Assembly (NCBI RefSeq): GCF_014696825.1
Contig: NZ_JACJQU010000012.1
Span: 1-64,000 of the forward strand
Length of the DNA: 64,000 nt
Reading direction: 5' to 3'
DNA from: Anabaena sphaerica FACHB-251
GTDB lineage: Bacteria > Cyanobacteriota > Cyanobacteriia > Cyanobacteriales > Nostocaceae
Shown piece by piece: positions 55,669 to 64,000 of this stretch; the first letter of the stretch is position 1, and every line of letters begins with the position of its first letter. A program made the position numbers and the translations under genes. The notes beneath the pieces were generated by a model. That model made no database searches, was not told the DNA's origin, and saw only the letters and a program-made list of their open reading frames with translations.

Positions 55669-56216
55669 AGATGATGATTGATTTTAATCTATGTTTATGA
55701 ACAGTTGTAAATTTAGTTTAGCAAAGATTTAATTTATACGCCCGTGTTTTTGGGTTAAGGTTGATTTAAGGAAGTGGAGAATCTCACCAGCTAAGTACAT
55801 AAAATATGCTAAACGGCTTTACAAGATAAAATTTAAATCATTTATCAGCATTTATCAGAAAAATGAATCGTGTATATACGTAATAAATGGTATACAGCTT
55901 TACATTCCTAAAAGAAATGATTGACAGCATTCAGGAAAGATGGCTGAACGACGCTAACCCGCAAGATAGCTTAAAGATGAATTGATACAGTAGAAGGATA
56001 GATATGATAGATATGATAAATACGTCAGATTAACTAGACGCTTGAAAGAAAGAAAATAACGTTTATTTATGCTAAAAACCTTATAGATAAAGGGGTATCG
56101 CTCTAAAAAATGGGATGCTCCCCTTTAGAGTTGCATATGGTATTGCTAAATCTAAGATTGAAGTTAATATTTAACTCAATGAAAGCAATTTATTTAGCTA
56201 AGTAATGTAACTAACT
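55669..56216. other. Intergenic region between divergent genes
   Basis: Nearly 550 bases, AT-rich. I see no gene, no strong hairpin and no recognised element. A small direct repeat TATGATAGA occurs near 56000-56020. It must contain the promoters of the b561 and methyltransferase genes. Confidence 0.4.
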
Positions 56217-56954
56217 ATGACCACAGTAAAACAAGCTAGATGGCAAGCTGCTCAATTGGCAGAGTCTCAATATTGGGATGGAATGAATATTACTGAACTG
56301 TTGAGGATATGCACTGAAAAACCAGATTTCTTGAGTATCCTTAGTCAGGAGCAGCTTCAATATCTATTTGATGATAAAGAAATTCTTGAAATTGGTGTGG
56401 GACCACTGGGAATTAGTCTTGCTTCCTTTTATCCAGAAAAACATAAAATCAAAAAATTAGTAAAGTTAGAGCCGTTAGCACGGACTTTAATAACGGAATC
56501 ATCACTAATCCAACAGATATGGGCTAGACCATTTATTGATTGGATAAGTAGCCTTAGTGAAGAGGGTAATTACATTCAGAAATCTGGAGAACAAATGGAA
56601 TATGAGGAAGAATTTGATACTGTTATTATTTATAATGTTTTAGATCATGTAAAAGATCCATTGTTAATTTTACGTAATGCTTATAAATCTATACGAAGCG
56701 GGGGACAAATATTAGTAGGGGTGGACTGTAGATCAATACTTGGACAAATTAAGTTTGAGTATATCTTGCGTAGGATAGCAAAGGATGAAATTTTAGTGAA
56801 AGCTCATCCACATACTTTTTTACATCACCAGGTTGTACAACTCTTAGAAGAGGCTGGATTTGATCACGTACAAACTATTGGTATTCCAAGCTTAATTCAT
56901 ATATTTATGGGTTCAAGTTTTAGACCTGCTTTTATTGCAGAAAAACGTAGATAA
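56217..56954 (+). CDS. Class I SAM-dependent methyltransferase
   Basis: A 245-residue methyltransferase. Motif I is EILEIGVGPLGISLASFYPE, motif II acidic residue is in KLVKLEPLAR, and the motif IV/post-motif area is FDTVIIYNVLDHVKDPLLIL followed by RNAYKSIRSGGQILVGVD. The end (HHQVVQLLEEAGFDHVQTIG) matches the family. The start WDGMN at residues 20-24 is like many small-molecule or sugar methyltransferases. Substrate not identifiable. It is isolated, convergent with chlH, and downstream is a MITE-like element. Confidence 0.82.
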   Translation: MTTVKQARWQAAQLAESQYWDGMNITELLRICTEKPDFLSILSQEQLQYLFDDKEILEIGVGPLGISLASFYPEKHKIKKLVKLEPLARTLITESSLIQQIWARPFIDWISSLSEEGNYIQKSGEQMEYEEEFDTVIIYNVLDHVKDPLLILRNAYKSIRSGGQILVGVDCRSILGQIKFEYILRRIAKDEILVKAHPHTFLHHQVVQLLEEAGFDHVQTIGIPSLIHIFMGSSFRPAFIAEKRR

Positions 56955-57037
56955 ATACGTAAGAATTCAAATTTAAGGTTGTAAAATCAAAGAAGGAGCA
57001 AAAAGTTTTTACTCATACTAAGTTACCTTGTAATTAC

Positions 57038-57233
57038 AGGGGAAACGCATCTAAATTTTATTGACAAAATACCGTTTTGATGCACAAACGAAGAAATCCC
57101 AATTTATAGTTTGATTGATTTTTTTAGAGTCATAGTGATGGACTAGAGCATTGTCAATAAGTAGGCATTAATGCGAATATTTTGCTCATTATTGAGATTA
57201 AATTGTCCTTATTGATAAGATGCGTTTCCCCTG
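57038..57233. mobile_element. MITE-like insertion with 15-base terminal inverted repeats
   Basis: A non-coding element of 196 bases. Left end AGGGGAAACGCATCT (57038-57052) and right end AGATGCGTTTCCCCT (57218-57232) are perfect inverted copies; similarity continues weakly inward to TTGACAA/TTGTCCT. It is bounded by an 11-base direct repeat CTTGTAATTAC (57027-57037 and 57234-57244), which looks like a target-site duplication. The right copy contains the TAA stop of chlH. No transposase frame is present, so it would depend on one supplied elsewhere. Confidence 0.8.
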
Positions 57234-57240
57234 CTTGTAA

Positions 57241-60200
57241 TTACACAAATTTCACTCCTTCCAGTTCTTCATCACTCAACTCATACAACTTACGCAATTT
57301 TTCTAACCTATCTCCATCAGCTTGCCATAAACCGCGTCCCGATGCTTCTAACATTCTGCTGACAATATTTCTAAAAGCTTCTGGGTTGGCTTTGCGTAAT
57401 TTTTCCGCCATTTCTGGATCTAAAGCATAGGTATCTGCGGCTTGTTCATAAACCCAATGATCTCGAAAATCAGCAGTTCCACCCCAACCTATTAACGCCG
57501 TCATGCGTTGGGAAATTTCAAAAGCACCTCCAGAACCTTGGTTAGCCATTGCATCAGCCCATTTAGGATTTAATAACTTAGTTCTGTACTCCATTCGTAA
57601 TAAATCATCTAAATTTCTGGGGGTGGTATCCTTAGAAAAACTCTCTACAAAACTAGCTGTAACTTTTTTCCCGCTTTGCTGTTCTGCGGCTTTTTTCAAA
57701 CCGCCGGTATTGGCATAATATTCCTGAATATCAGTTAAACCATATTCTACCGAATCTATTTCTTGAACAATGCGATCGCTCGTTTTTAATAATGTCTGTA
57801 AAACTTCCGGTCTAGCTTGTCCCTTATCCTGTCTACCATAACTAAACACATTGCGACTTTCCCAAGTTTTACCTAACTCATCCCCAGATTCCCAATTACC
57901 ATCAACCACTCTATCATTAACCAAAGAACCAAAATCACCCGATGGATTAGAAAACAATCTCGCTGAAGAATTTTCCACACCTTGCGCTTTTAAAGACAAA
58001 GCATGTTTTCTAATAAAATTCTGTTCCTCTGGTTCATCAGCATCCGCAGCACGTTGAAATAAATCATCCAATAATTCAATGATATTCACAAAACTATCAC
58101 GGAAAATACCTGATAGATTTCCTAACACATCAATTCTCGGATGTCCCACTTCAGAAAGAGGTTTCAAATCATATCTTACTATTCTTCCAGTTCCTTCCTT
58201 CACAGGTTCAGCACCAACTAATTCTAAGAGAATACCAAGAGACTCACCCTTAGTTTTAATAGCATCCAAACCCCATAATAAAACCGCCACAGTTTCCGGA
58301 TATTTCTTATTTTCGTCTAAATGTTGATCAATAATTTTCTTAGCGATTTCTCTACCTCTTTCAAAAGCAGCAGGAGAAGGCATTCTATAAGGATCTAAAG
58401 CGTGAATATTGCGTCCTGTTGGTAAAACACCCGCACCATCTCTTAATAAATCCCCACCAGGTGCAGGAGGAATAAACTCACCATTTAAACCCCGCAAAAG
58501 ATTAGTTAACTCATCAGTAGACTGATTTAATAACCTTGTAATTTCCTTTCTTTCTTCTTCTCTTCCTTCTTCCTCTCTTCCTTCGTGTTCTTCGTCCCTA
58601 CCCTGCGGGAACTGCTTCGCAGAACGTGGTTCATTCTCTCCCCCAAAATAAGCATCCAAATAACCAGTTAACTCCTCCTGATTTGGTGCTTCTCCCAAAA
58701 CGTGCAAACCACAAGAAAAGAGACGATTTTCTAGAACCTGCAAATACTCATACAACTTCACCAAATAATGATCAAAAGCATGACCACTAAACATCCTCAC
58801 ATTTTCCGGTGTAAACGGAATACCTAATTTTTTAGCATCATCAAAAGGACAATCTACCTCCAAACCAGTATCAACAATTTTCTTACAAATCCCTTCCTTC
58901 AGCACATAATTTTTTTGTGGATCTTCCCGATACTCAGAAATTAAATCTCGTAAATTTACCAACTCCTTATATAAACCAGCGCGACCATAAGGTGGTACAT
59001 TGTGAGAAATCAACACACCATAACCGCGACGTTTAGCTAAAATTGATTCCGAGGGATTATTCGCAGCATAGATATATAAATTGGGTAGATTTCCTAACAA
59101 AATATCCGACCAGGAATAACCAGTATTTCCTAGAGGTGAACCCGGCAACCATTCCACAGTTCCGTGCATTCCAAAATGAACAATAGCATCAGCTTGAAAA
59201 TCATTTTGCAACCATTTATAATAAGCTGCATATTGGGGATGAGGAGTTAAATCTCTCTCAAACATTAACCGCATTGGATCACCTTGAATCCCCAAAGGTG
59301 GCTGGACACCAATCCAAATATTTCCTAACTGCACACCACCAATATGTAGTTCCTCACCGTAGGTTTTAATTCCCGTACCTGTTAAAGATTTCCATTGTTT
59401 TTCAATGCGAGAAGTGCGGAGATATCCTAACCATTTTTCCAATTTACGTGCATTAACAGTATTAGCTGATGTCGGGAAAGGTTTATTTTCTGCCCATGTT
59501 TCCATTTCTTCATCTACTGCTTTAACTTGGCGAATTAATTCTTCTCCATCTTCAGGAATTTCACCAACTGTATAACCTTGTGCTTTGAGTGCATGAAGTA
59601 ATTTAATTAAACTGCGAGGAACGTTTAATAATGCAGCAGTTCCTACCGCCCCATAACCAGGAGGAAACCCATATAAAATGATGGCGATTTTTCTTGCTGC
59701 TGCTGGTTTTTTTCGGAGAGAAACCCAGCTTTTTACCCTAGCAATTAAACGCTGTACTCGTTCAGGAACTAAATAAATATTTTCGCCTACTAAACCACCA
59801 AGGGGAATAGTATCAATTGCCCCATCTAATTCTGGTAAGGCATATAATACAACACTTTGTAAACCGCCAATTCCTTGACGAGTCCATGAATAAATATCTT
59901 GAATTAATAAAGGTGCAGCAACAATATAAGGGATATTTTTAGCTGTAAGAATGCGTTTAGCTACTTCTATTTGTCGTCCTGCTTCCATTGAACCAGCAGG
60001 GCCACCAACTAAGGGGAAACCAATGGTAGAAATTATCGCATCAACTTTGACTGCTTCGGGAGAAAGAGACGGAGTTTCAATATTTCCTTGTTGACGTTGT
60101 TGGGTTTCATAGTCGGTTGTCATCCAGTCTCGTACCGCTACATGACCTTCTACACCGTTGATAAAAATTGGTAAAGGTATTAAACCCGCTGCTTCAAATT

Positions 60201-60990
60201 TTCTAATTAGTTGGGGAATATAATTCTGTTTAGTAATGACGTGCTTTCTATAAAGTAAAATTCCAATAACTGGTGAATTCTTTCTTCCCTGTTCCCTGTT
60301 CCCTGTTCCCTGTTCCCTTCTTTGATACCATAGTAAATACTCACGTGGTGATGTAAAAAACCCTTGATAGTCTGGATGCAGTAAGCCCATGTTGGGGGTT
60401 TCAATAGGTGGGGGGATGTCACCGACTTTTAAATCTAAGTATTTTTCCGCAAGTATCCAGAATAAAGCAGCGACGTTTTCTGTTCCTCCTGCGTTCCAGT
60501 ATCCGTAGATAATTAACCAGTTGCGTAAGTCTTGGACTTTCTGCACTGGGACGAATTTTAATAACTTGGGTCCGATTTTCAGGAAACTGATGTAACCAGC
60601 GAGTTTGTCTTCTTCTTTACCATTGCTAAATTTGTCAAGGATGAATTTAACGGGTTTTGGCATTCCTTTGGGTTTATCACCGATGGAAAATGCGCCTATC
60701 TTGGTTAAACTCATTAATTCTAGTGCTGACTCGAAAATAAGCCGGATAGGGATAGTAGAGATATGTTCCCGCAACCACAAAACTTGCTCATAGTCAAATA
60801 TTAAGCTGCCAAAAAACACATCTGCACCTTGGAGTGCTGTTTTCACCTCATCGCGCTTGGTGGTAATATCGCGATCGCTAAACACCCGAATATCTAACTC
60901 AGGACAGCGAGAACTAGCCAAAAAAGCCGCTTTTCTGTACAAGTCAGCGTTAAACGATTCAAAACCAGCTATCAAGACTATGCGTTTCAT
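57241..60990 (-). CDS. chlH: Magnesium chelatase subunit H (ChlH), shorter paralog type
   Basis: The large porphyrin-binding subunit of Mg-chelatase (chlorophyll synthesis), 1249 residues against about 1330 for the main cyanobacterial ChlH, so probably the shorter paralog. The N-terminal ~160 residues (MKRIVLIAGFESFNADLYRK) are the ChlH-specific domain that separates it from CobN. The CobN/ChlH core follows with NAGGTENVAALFWIL, VHFGMHGTVEWLPGSPLGNT and WGLDAIKTKGESLGILLELV. Two stretches do not belong to the family: residues 225-236 encoded by heptamer repeat DNA and ~786-815 by a short repeat and a purine-rich run. The stop codon lies inside the direct repeat flanking the MITE. Confidence 0.9.
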   Translation of the reverse strand: MKRIVLIAGFESFNADLYRKAAFLASSRCPELDIRVFSDRDITTKRDEVKTALQGADVFFGSLIFDYEQVLWLREHISTIPIRLIFESALELMSLTKIGAFSIGDKPKGMPKPVKFILDKFSNGKEEDKLAGYISFLKIGPKLLKFVPVQKVQDLRNWLIIYGYWNAGGTENVAALFWILAEKYLDLKVGDIPPPIETPNMGLLHPDYQGFFTSPREYLLWYQRREQGTGNREQGRKNSPVIGILLYRKHVITKQNYIPQLIRKFEAAGLIPLPIFINGVEGHVAVRDWMTTDYETQQRQQGNIETPSLSPEAVKVDAIISTIGFPLVGGPAGSMEAGRQIEVAKRILTAKNIPYIVAAPLLIQDIYSWTRQGIGGLQSVVLYALPELDGAIDTIPLGGLVGENIYLVPERVQRLIARVKSWVSLRKKPAAARKIAIILYGFPPGYGAVGTAALLNVPRSLIKLLHALKAQGYTVGEIPEDGEELIRQVKAVDEEMETWAENKPFPTSANTVNARKLEKWLGYLRTSRIEKQWKSLTGTGIKTYGEELHIGGVQLGNIWIGVQPPLGIQGDPMRLMFERDLTPHPQYAAYYKWLQNDFQADAIVHFGMHGTVEWLPGSPLGNTGYSWSDILLGNLPNLYIYAANNPSESILAKRRGYGVLISHNVPPYGRAGLYKELVNLRDLISEYREDPQKNYVLKEGICKKIVDTGLEVDCPFDDAKKLGIPFTPENVRMFSGHAFDHYLVKLYEYLQVLENRLFSCGLHVLGEAPNQEELTGYLDAYFGGENEPRSAKQFPQGRDEEHEGREEEGREEERKEITRLLNQSTDELTNLLRGLNGEFIPPAPGGDLLRDGAGVLPTGRNIHALDPYRMPSPAAFERGREIAKKIIDQHLDENKKYPETVAVLLWGLDAIKTKGESLGILLELVGAEPVKEGTGRIVRYDLKPLSEVGHPRIDVLGNLSGIFRDSFVNIIELLDDLFQRAADADEPEEQNFIRKHALSLKAQGVENSSARLFSNPSGDFGSLVNDRVVDGNWESGDELGKTWESRNVFSYGRQDKGQARPEVLQTLLKTSDRIVQEIDSVEYGLTDIQEYYANTGGLKKAAEQQSGKKVTASFVESFSKDTTPRNLDDLLRMEYRTKLLNPKWADAMANQGSGGAFEISQRMTALIGWGGTADFRDHWVYEQAADTYALDPEMAEKLRKANPEAFRNIVSRMLEASGRGLWQADGDRLEKLRKLYELSDEELEGVKFV

Positions 60991-61259
60991 GCCACTCAGT
61001 TACGAAATCTTTCTTTACTTTGATCTTAAACATTGTTATGGGCTAATGGGGGGAATATCTACCTAGAGAGTAAAATATTTTTTTTACGGAAATTGGAAAT
61101 ATACAAGTTATATTGTGATTACATAAATATCTAGTTACTGCCAATTTTCACCAATTATGATATGTGATATTATAATTTTGTGTTTTCTAACTAGAAAAAA
61201 CACCCAAGAAAGCAGCTTTTCTTAACTCATATTTTGTGAAAGTAATTTGAGGATACACC

Positions 61260-62207
61260 ATGAAATTTGGAATTGATATGGGGCATAATTGCCCTCCAGA
61301 TACTGGAGCCAGTGGAATTAAATTTGAGGATAAATTAACTAAAGAAGTAGGTACTAAAGTTATAGCTAAGTTAGAAAGCTTAGGTCATACAGCAATATCT
61401 TGTACACCAAATAGTGCGACTTCAGTAGGTCAATCTCTCGGCAGACGTTGTGATATAGCTAATAGGAACAAAGTCGATGTTTTTGTTTCTATTCATTTTA
61501 ATGCCTTTAATGGCAAAGCTAATGGTACTGAAGTATTTGCCATGAGTGATTCTGGCAAGAAAATCGCCCAACCTGTATTAAATGAAATTATTCAGTTAGG
61601 ATTTTTTAATCGCGGTGTCAAGAATGGTTCTCACTTGTACGTGATTAGAAATACAAATATGACAGGAATTCTCATAGAATGTTGCTTTATAGATTCAGCC
61701 AAAGATATGCAACTCTATGATGGTGAAGCAATGGCCAATGCTATTGTTAAAGGGTTAACGGGTAAAGTAACAGTAGCATCTGCCCCTGTGAACACAGTCC
61801 GAGATGAGGAACAGAATACAGATACCAGTATTCTACGACTACAAAAAGCCTTAAATCAACTGCAAATAACTGATAGAAATAATAGGCGTTTGGTTGAAGA
61901 TAACTTTACCGGACCTGCAACAACTTCTGCTGTAGAAAAGTTTCAGAGGGTTGTAGGAATTATCCCGACGGGAATGGCAACTAGCACCACATGGAATGCC
62001 ATCAATCAGATACTATCAAAACGATTAGTCCAAGGAAGTCAAACCAGTGGACCGATAATGAGATACTTGCAATATCGTGTAGGTGCTACTCCAGATGGTA
62101 TTTATGGTTCTCAGACAGAAGCAGCAATTAAGAGATTTCAGCAGCAAAATGGTTTAACGCCTGATGGAATTGTCGGGGCAATGACTTGGCAGAAATTAAT
62201 TGGTTAG
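61260..62207 (+). CDS. N-acetylmuramoyl-L-alanine amidase with two peptidoglycan-binding domains
   Basis: A 315-residue zinc amidase (Amidase_3) that cuts the stem peptide from muramic acid. Zinc ligands and catalytic residues are H9 (DMGHN), E23 (KFEDK), H79 (VSIHFNAFNG) and E140 (GILIECCFID). Two PG_binding_1 domains follow: ~195-250 (LRLQKALNQLQI ... FTGPATTSAVEKFQ) and ~265-315 (MRYLQYRVGATPDGIYGSQT ... GAMTWQKLIG). It has no signal peptide or membrane helix, which is unusual for a peptidoglycan enzyme. It might be exported by another route, or be phage-type. It is followed by a palindromic terminator. Confidence 0.9.
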   Translation: MKFGIDMGHNCPPDTGASGIKFEDKLTKEVGTKVIAKLESLGHTAISCTPNSATSVGQSLGRRCDIANRNKVDVFVSIHFNAFNGKANGTEVFAMSDSGKKIAQPVLNEIIQLGFFNRGVKNGSHLYVIRNTNMTGILIECCFIDSAKDMQLYDGEAMANAIVKGLTGKVTVASAPVNTVRDEEQNTDTSILRLQKALNQLQITDRNNRRLVEDNFTGPATTSAVEKFQRVVGIIPTGMATSTTWNAINQILSKRLVQGSQTSGPIMRYLQYRVGATPDGIYGSQTEAAIKRFQQQNGLTPDGIVGAMTWQKLIG

Positions 62208-62234
62208 CTTGACTAACCCCTTTATTCTTGAGTC

Positions 62235-62264
62235 TAGAGACGTTATATATATAGAACGTCTCTA
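62235..62264. terminator. Palindrome between convergent amidase and CHAD genes
   Basis: TAGAGACGTT (62235-62244) and AACGTCTCTA (62255-62264) around TATATATAG. It is another member of the GTAGAGACG palindrome family, placed between two convergent genes. Confidence 0.7.
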
Positions 62265-62279
62265 CACCTAATTCATACT

Positions 62280-63293
62280 TCAGAGCAATTCTCCATTTTG
62301 GATTTCTGGATTTACGATTGAAGATTGCAATGGTTGTAGTACAGTTAAATGAAATTGATGTTTAGTTTCAGCTTTCAGATACTTTTCTTGAATTGGTCGC
62401 CACTGCTGCCATAACTGGTAACGGTTGGCAGCTAATAAAGTTATTATTCCACTAATTTGCTTATTAATTTCTGATTTAAAAATATTCTCAAGCCATTCAT
62501 TTAAAACCATGCTATCTTGCAGATTACCCAAAGTTTCTTGTATATGTTTTACTTGTGAAATATGTGCTGCAAAAGATTCACCGTATAAATCAGTAAATAA
62601 TTCCATCTGATAGCGAACTCTTTTGGCTTGTTTTCGCAAATCATGAAGAGTTTCACCTTGAGTTTTGAGATGTTGTTCTAACTGTTCCGGTGTCCAGTTG
62701 CTTTGAACAATCACTTCTGAGTTTACAACTTTAGTCCCAATCATCCATCCAGGATGCAATAAAAATTTACTGACTTCTGGTAACAGTAAATCAGGTAGCA
62801 CTTGTTGAATGGGTAAAGATGCTAATGGTTGATAAATAGGTTTTTCTACCCATTGCTGAAGGTCTTTTTTGAAAGATTTATAATTTTCATCCTTTAATGT
62901 TTTTTGAACATGAGAAAAAGCAGCTTCACGTTGTTTAGCTAAAGCAGAGAAAGCTATTTCTAAATATGCTTGTTCTTGCTGTAATAAATGTGGTTTATAA
63001 TTATTTTCTAGTATCTCTTTGAGGACATCTAAATCTCTGAGATTTCCTAGTATTCCGGCAATTTTACCAATATTTTTATCGCTGGCAGACTTGGGTAGAT
63101 TTAAAGATAGCTGAAACCGACTCACTGCTGTACGTAGACGACGCATTCCTACACGCATTTGGTGTAGTCCTTCCGGATCTTCGTCTTTCTTAACTGATTT
63201 TTCCCACTTTAGGGTTTTGTGAAAGTGTTTTTCGATTGCTTGATATGCACAATCTCCTAGAGTTTTGATTGTTGTTTTGGTGTCTAAATTCAT
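62280..63293 (-). CDS. CHAD domain protein
   Basis: A 337-residue CHAD domain protein, an all-helical family with conserved histidines that binds polyphosphate. Family motifs are DPEGLHQMRVGMRRLRTAVS near residue 40, LRDLDVLKEIL, and a second histidine segment LHDLRKQAKRVRYQMELFTD followed by a conserved-end helix (HIQETLGNLQDSMVLNEWL). It has no CYTH domain. Polyphosphate-granule association is probable; an enzymatic role has not been shown for this kind. The gene begins at 63293 and is convergent with the amidase. Confidence 0.92.
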   Translation of the reverse strand: MNLDTKTTIKTLGDCAYQAIEKHFHKTLKWEKSVKKDEDPEGLHQMRVGMRRLRTAVSRFQLSLNLPKSASDKNIGKIAGILGNLRDLDVLKEILENNYKPHLLQQEQAYLEIAFSALAKQREAAFSHVQKTLKDENYKSFKKDLQQWVEKPIYQPLASLPIQQVLPDLLLPEVSKFLLHPGWMIGTKVVNSEVIVQSNWTPEQLEQHLKTQGETLHDLRKQAKRVRYQMELFTDLYGESFAAHISQVKHIQETLGNLQDSMVLNEWLENIFKSEINKQISGIITLLAANRYQLWQQWRPIQEKYLKAETKHQFHLTVLQPLQSSIVNPEIQNGELL

Positions 63294-63621
63294 AATTGAT
63301 AAAAATTAACTATCCAAATCAGGTTTTTGCATCATAGCACTAGTGAAAAATTGACACCTATTATTTTATAGACTTTTTTAACAACTTTTGCTGCTTGTTA
63401 TTTGATTTATTATCTCTAAAGATACTTGATTTTTCTTAAAAATTATGCTTCTTACATCAACTATACTTATACAAATTCAAAAATAATAAATTCGGTTTTA
63501 ATAGGAATTTCCACGTTTAAATCTGTTCCATTATTTTTGTAACTATATATTATATTTAACTGAGGTGAAATTTGAGCTATTCATGAAAAAAATCACATCA
63601 AAGCAGCGAAATTGAGCAGTT
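63294..63621. other. Intergenic region before the CHAD gene
   Basis: About 330 very AT-rich bases between two leftward genes. No gene, repeat or strong hairpin that I can recognise. The CHAD promoter should be in it. Confidence 0.4.
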
Positions 63622-64000
63622 TTAGAGATTGGTAGAAATAGCCTGTACCGGACAAGTGGGAATACACTGTTCACAGACAATGCAACGCGATCGCGTGAAG
63701 GTGAGTTGATATGTCTCTGGGTTGAGGGAAAGGGCTTCAGTCGGACAAATCCCAGTACACAAGCCACAGTCAACGCACAGATCGTCATCAATCACAATTT
63801 CACCTAAGTTATGGGAAACACTGATATGTTGCGATCGCATCCACTCAATAGCCGCATCCAGCTGATCAATATCCCCCAATAATTCCACAACCAATTTACC
63901 AATTTGATTGGGGGCAACCTGAGCGCGGATAATATTGGCAGCAACGTTAAAATCTTTTGCCAGTCGGTAGGTGACAGGCATTTGAATGGCACGTTTAGGA
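63622..64000 (-). CDS. NIL domain 4Fe-4S ferredoxin-type protein (5' end outside window)
   Basis: C-terminal part of a small iron-sulfur protein, truncated by the window edge. The visible portion has the NIL domain (MPVTYRLAKDFNVAANIIRA; GKLVVELLGD) and then two cluster sites CVDCGLCTGICP and CIVCEQCIPTCP (CxxCxxCxxxCP twice) for two [4Fe-4S] clusters. An ATG at 63981 is in frame, but the reading frame continues to position 64000 (KRAIQ before that M), and the family has a few residues before it, so the true start probably lies outside. NIL domains bind methionine or other ligands in transporter ATPases; here a ferredoxin-like electron carrier or regulator is likely. Confidence 0.88.
   Translation of the reverse strand, partial: PKRAIQMPVTYRLAKDFNVAANIIRAQVAPNQIGKLVVELLGDIDQLDAAIEWMRSQHISVSHNLGEIVIDDDLCVDCGLCTGICPTEALSLNPETYQLTFTRSRCIVCEQCIPTCPVQAISTNL

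Noticed and set aside
57182-57430. An 82-residue plus-strand frame over the MITE and chlH end
   Set aside because: It is antisense to the conserved end of ChlH and begins within the non-coding element; a shadow frame.
57241-60990. CobN (cobaltochelatase) instead of ChlH
   Set aside because: The N-terminal domain MKRIVLIAGFESFNADLYRK is the ChlH-specific one; CobN lacks it. The shorter length is explained by its being the second ChlH type, but I cannot prove which metal it handles.

Overview
The window looks like chromosome from a filamentous, probably nostocalean, cyanobacterium. The evidence is many HIP1 octamers (GCGATCGC), heptameric tandem repeats (GGGGACT / TTACCCA / GTTCCCT types), short dispersed repeats, and typical cyanobacterial genes: NTRC, the H subunit of Mg-chelatase (ChlH), PSRP-3/Ycf65, the 2-oxoglutarate decarboxylase / succinate-semialdehyde dehydrogenase pair, DUF4327, several Uma2 proteins, FHA-GAF cyclase and PEP-CTERM proteins. 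No rRNA, tRNA, CRISPR array, complete IS or prophage was found. No heterocyst or nif gene is present.

Layout. 0-4.4 kb: a duplicated-domain hypothetical protein, a ROK glucokinase, a small membrane ORF, an oligopeptide-type ABC permease and NTRC. 4.5-17.4 kb: a surface/glycan region with a pilin-like gene, a methyltransferase, two almost identical tandem major-pilin genes, a SPINDLY-type O-GlcNAc transferase, a DUF29 gene, two tandem exostosin-like genes with a homogenised 3' third, and two large multidomain proteins that share a ~120-residue module. 17.4-27.2 kb: Uma2 with a coupled micro-ORF, TPR, DUF4327, four-helix-bundle protein, FHA kinase, zinc-ribbon PP2C phosphatase, pseudouridine synthase, phosphodiester glycosidase and a DUF1400 hydrolase. 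27.3-36.5 kb: an AT-rich accessory stretch interrupted by thiC with its TPP riboswitch. It holds an unknown gene coupled to a DUF2726 nuclease-like gene, a standalone PCP_red protein, an Rpn/DUF4351 protein, a McrB-LlaJI-like restriction pair with no methylase, an antitoxin stub, and an antitoxin with a frameshifted PIN toxin. 36.6-50.5 kb: VanZ-LamG, FHA-GAF cyclase, the TCA-bypass pair, Uma2, sucrose-phosphatase/ruvA, bioF, PSRP-3 and the ATP synthase epsilon/beta genes. 50.7-64 kb: two PEP-CTERM genes in conserved flanks, a SirB1/TPR protein, cytochrome b561, a methyltransferase, a MITE-like insertion at the stop codon of chlH, chlH itself with two repeat-derived in-frame insertions, an amidase, a CHAD protein and a ferredoxin running off the window.

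The most unusual observations are these. (1) Short insertions split the HIP1 octamer at the same point (GCGAT / CGC). Three are exactly 21 nt and each has an uninterrupted counterpart elsewhere in the window; two more are 24 and 45 nt, and the 45-nt one adds 15 in-frame codons to a gene. (2) A LlaJI-like nuclease has its catalytic PD and DxK motifs about 188 residues apart. (3) Two PEP-CTERM genes keep their upstream, C-terminal and downstream DNA while the middle of the coding region is completely different. (4) Heptameric repeat DNA has been accepted in frame inside ChlH.
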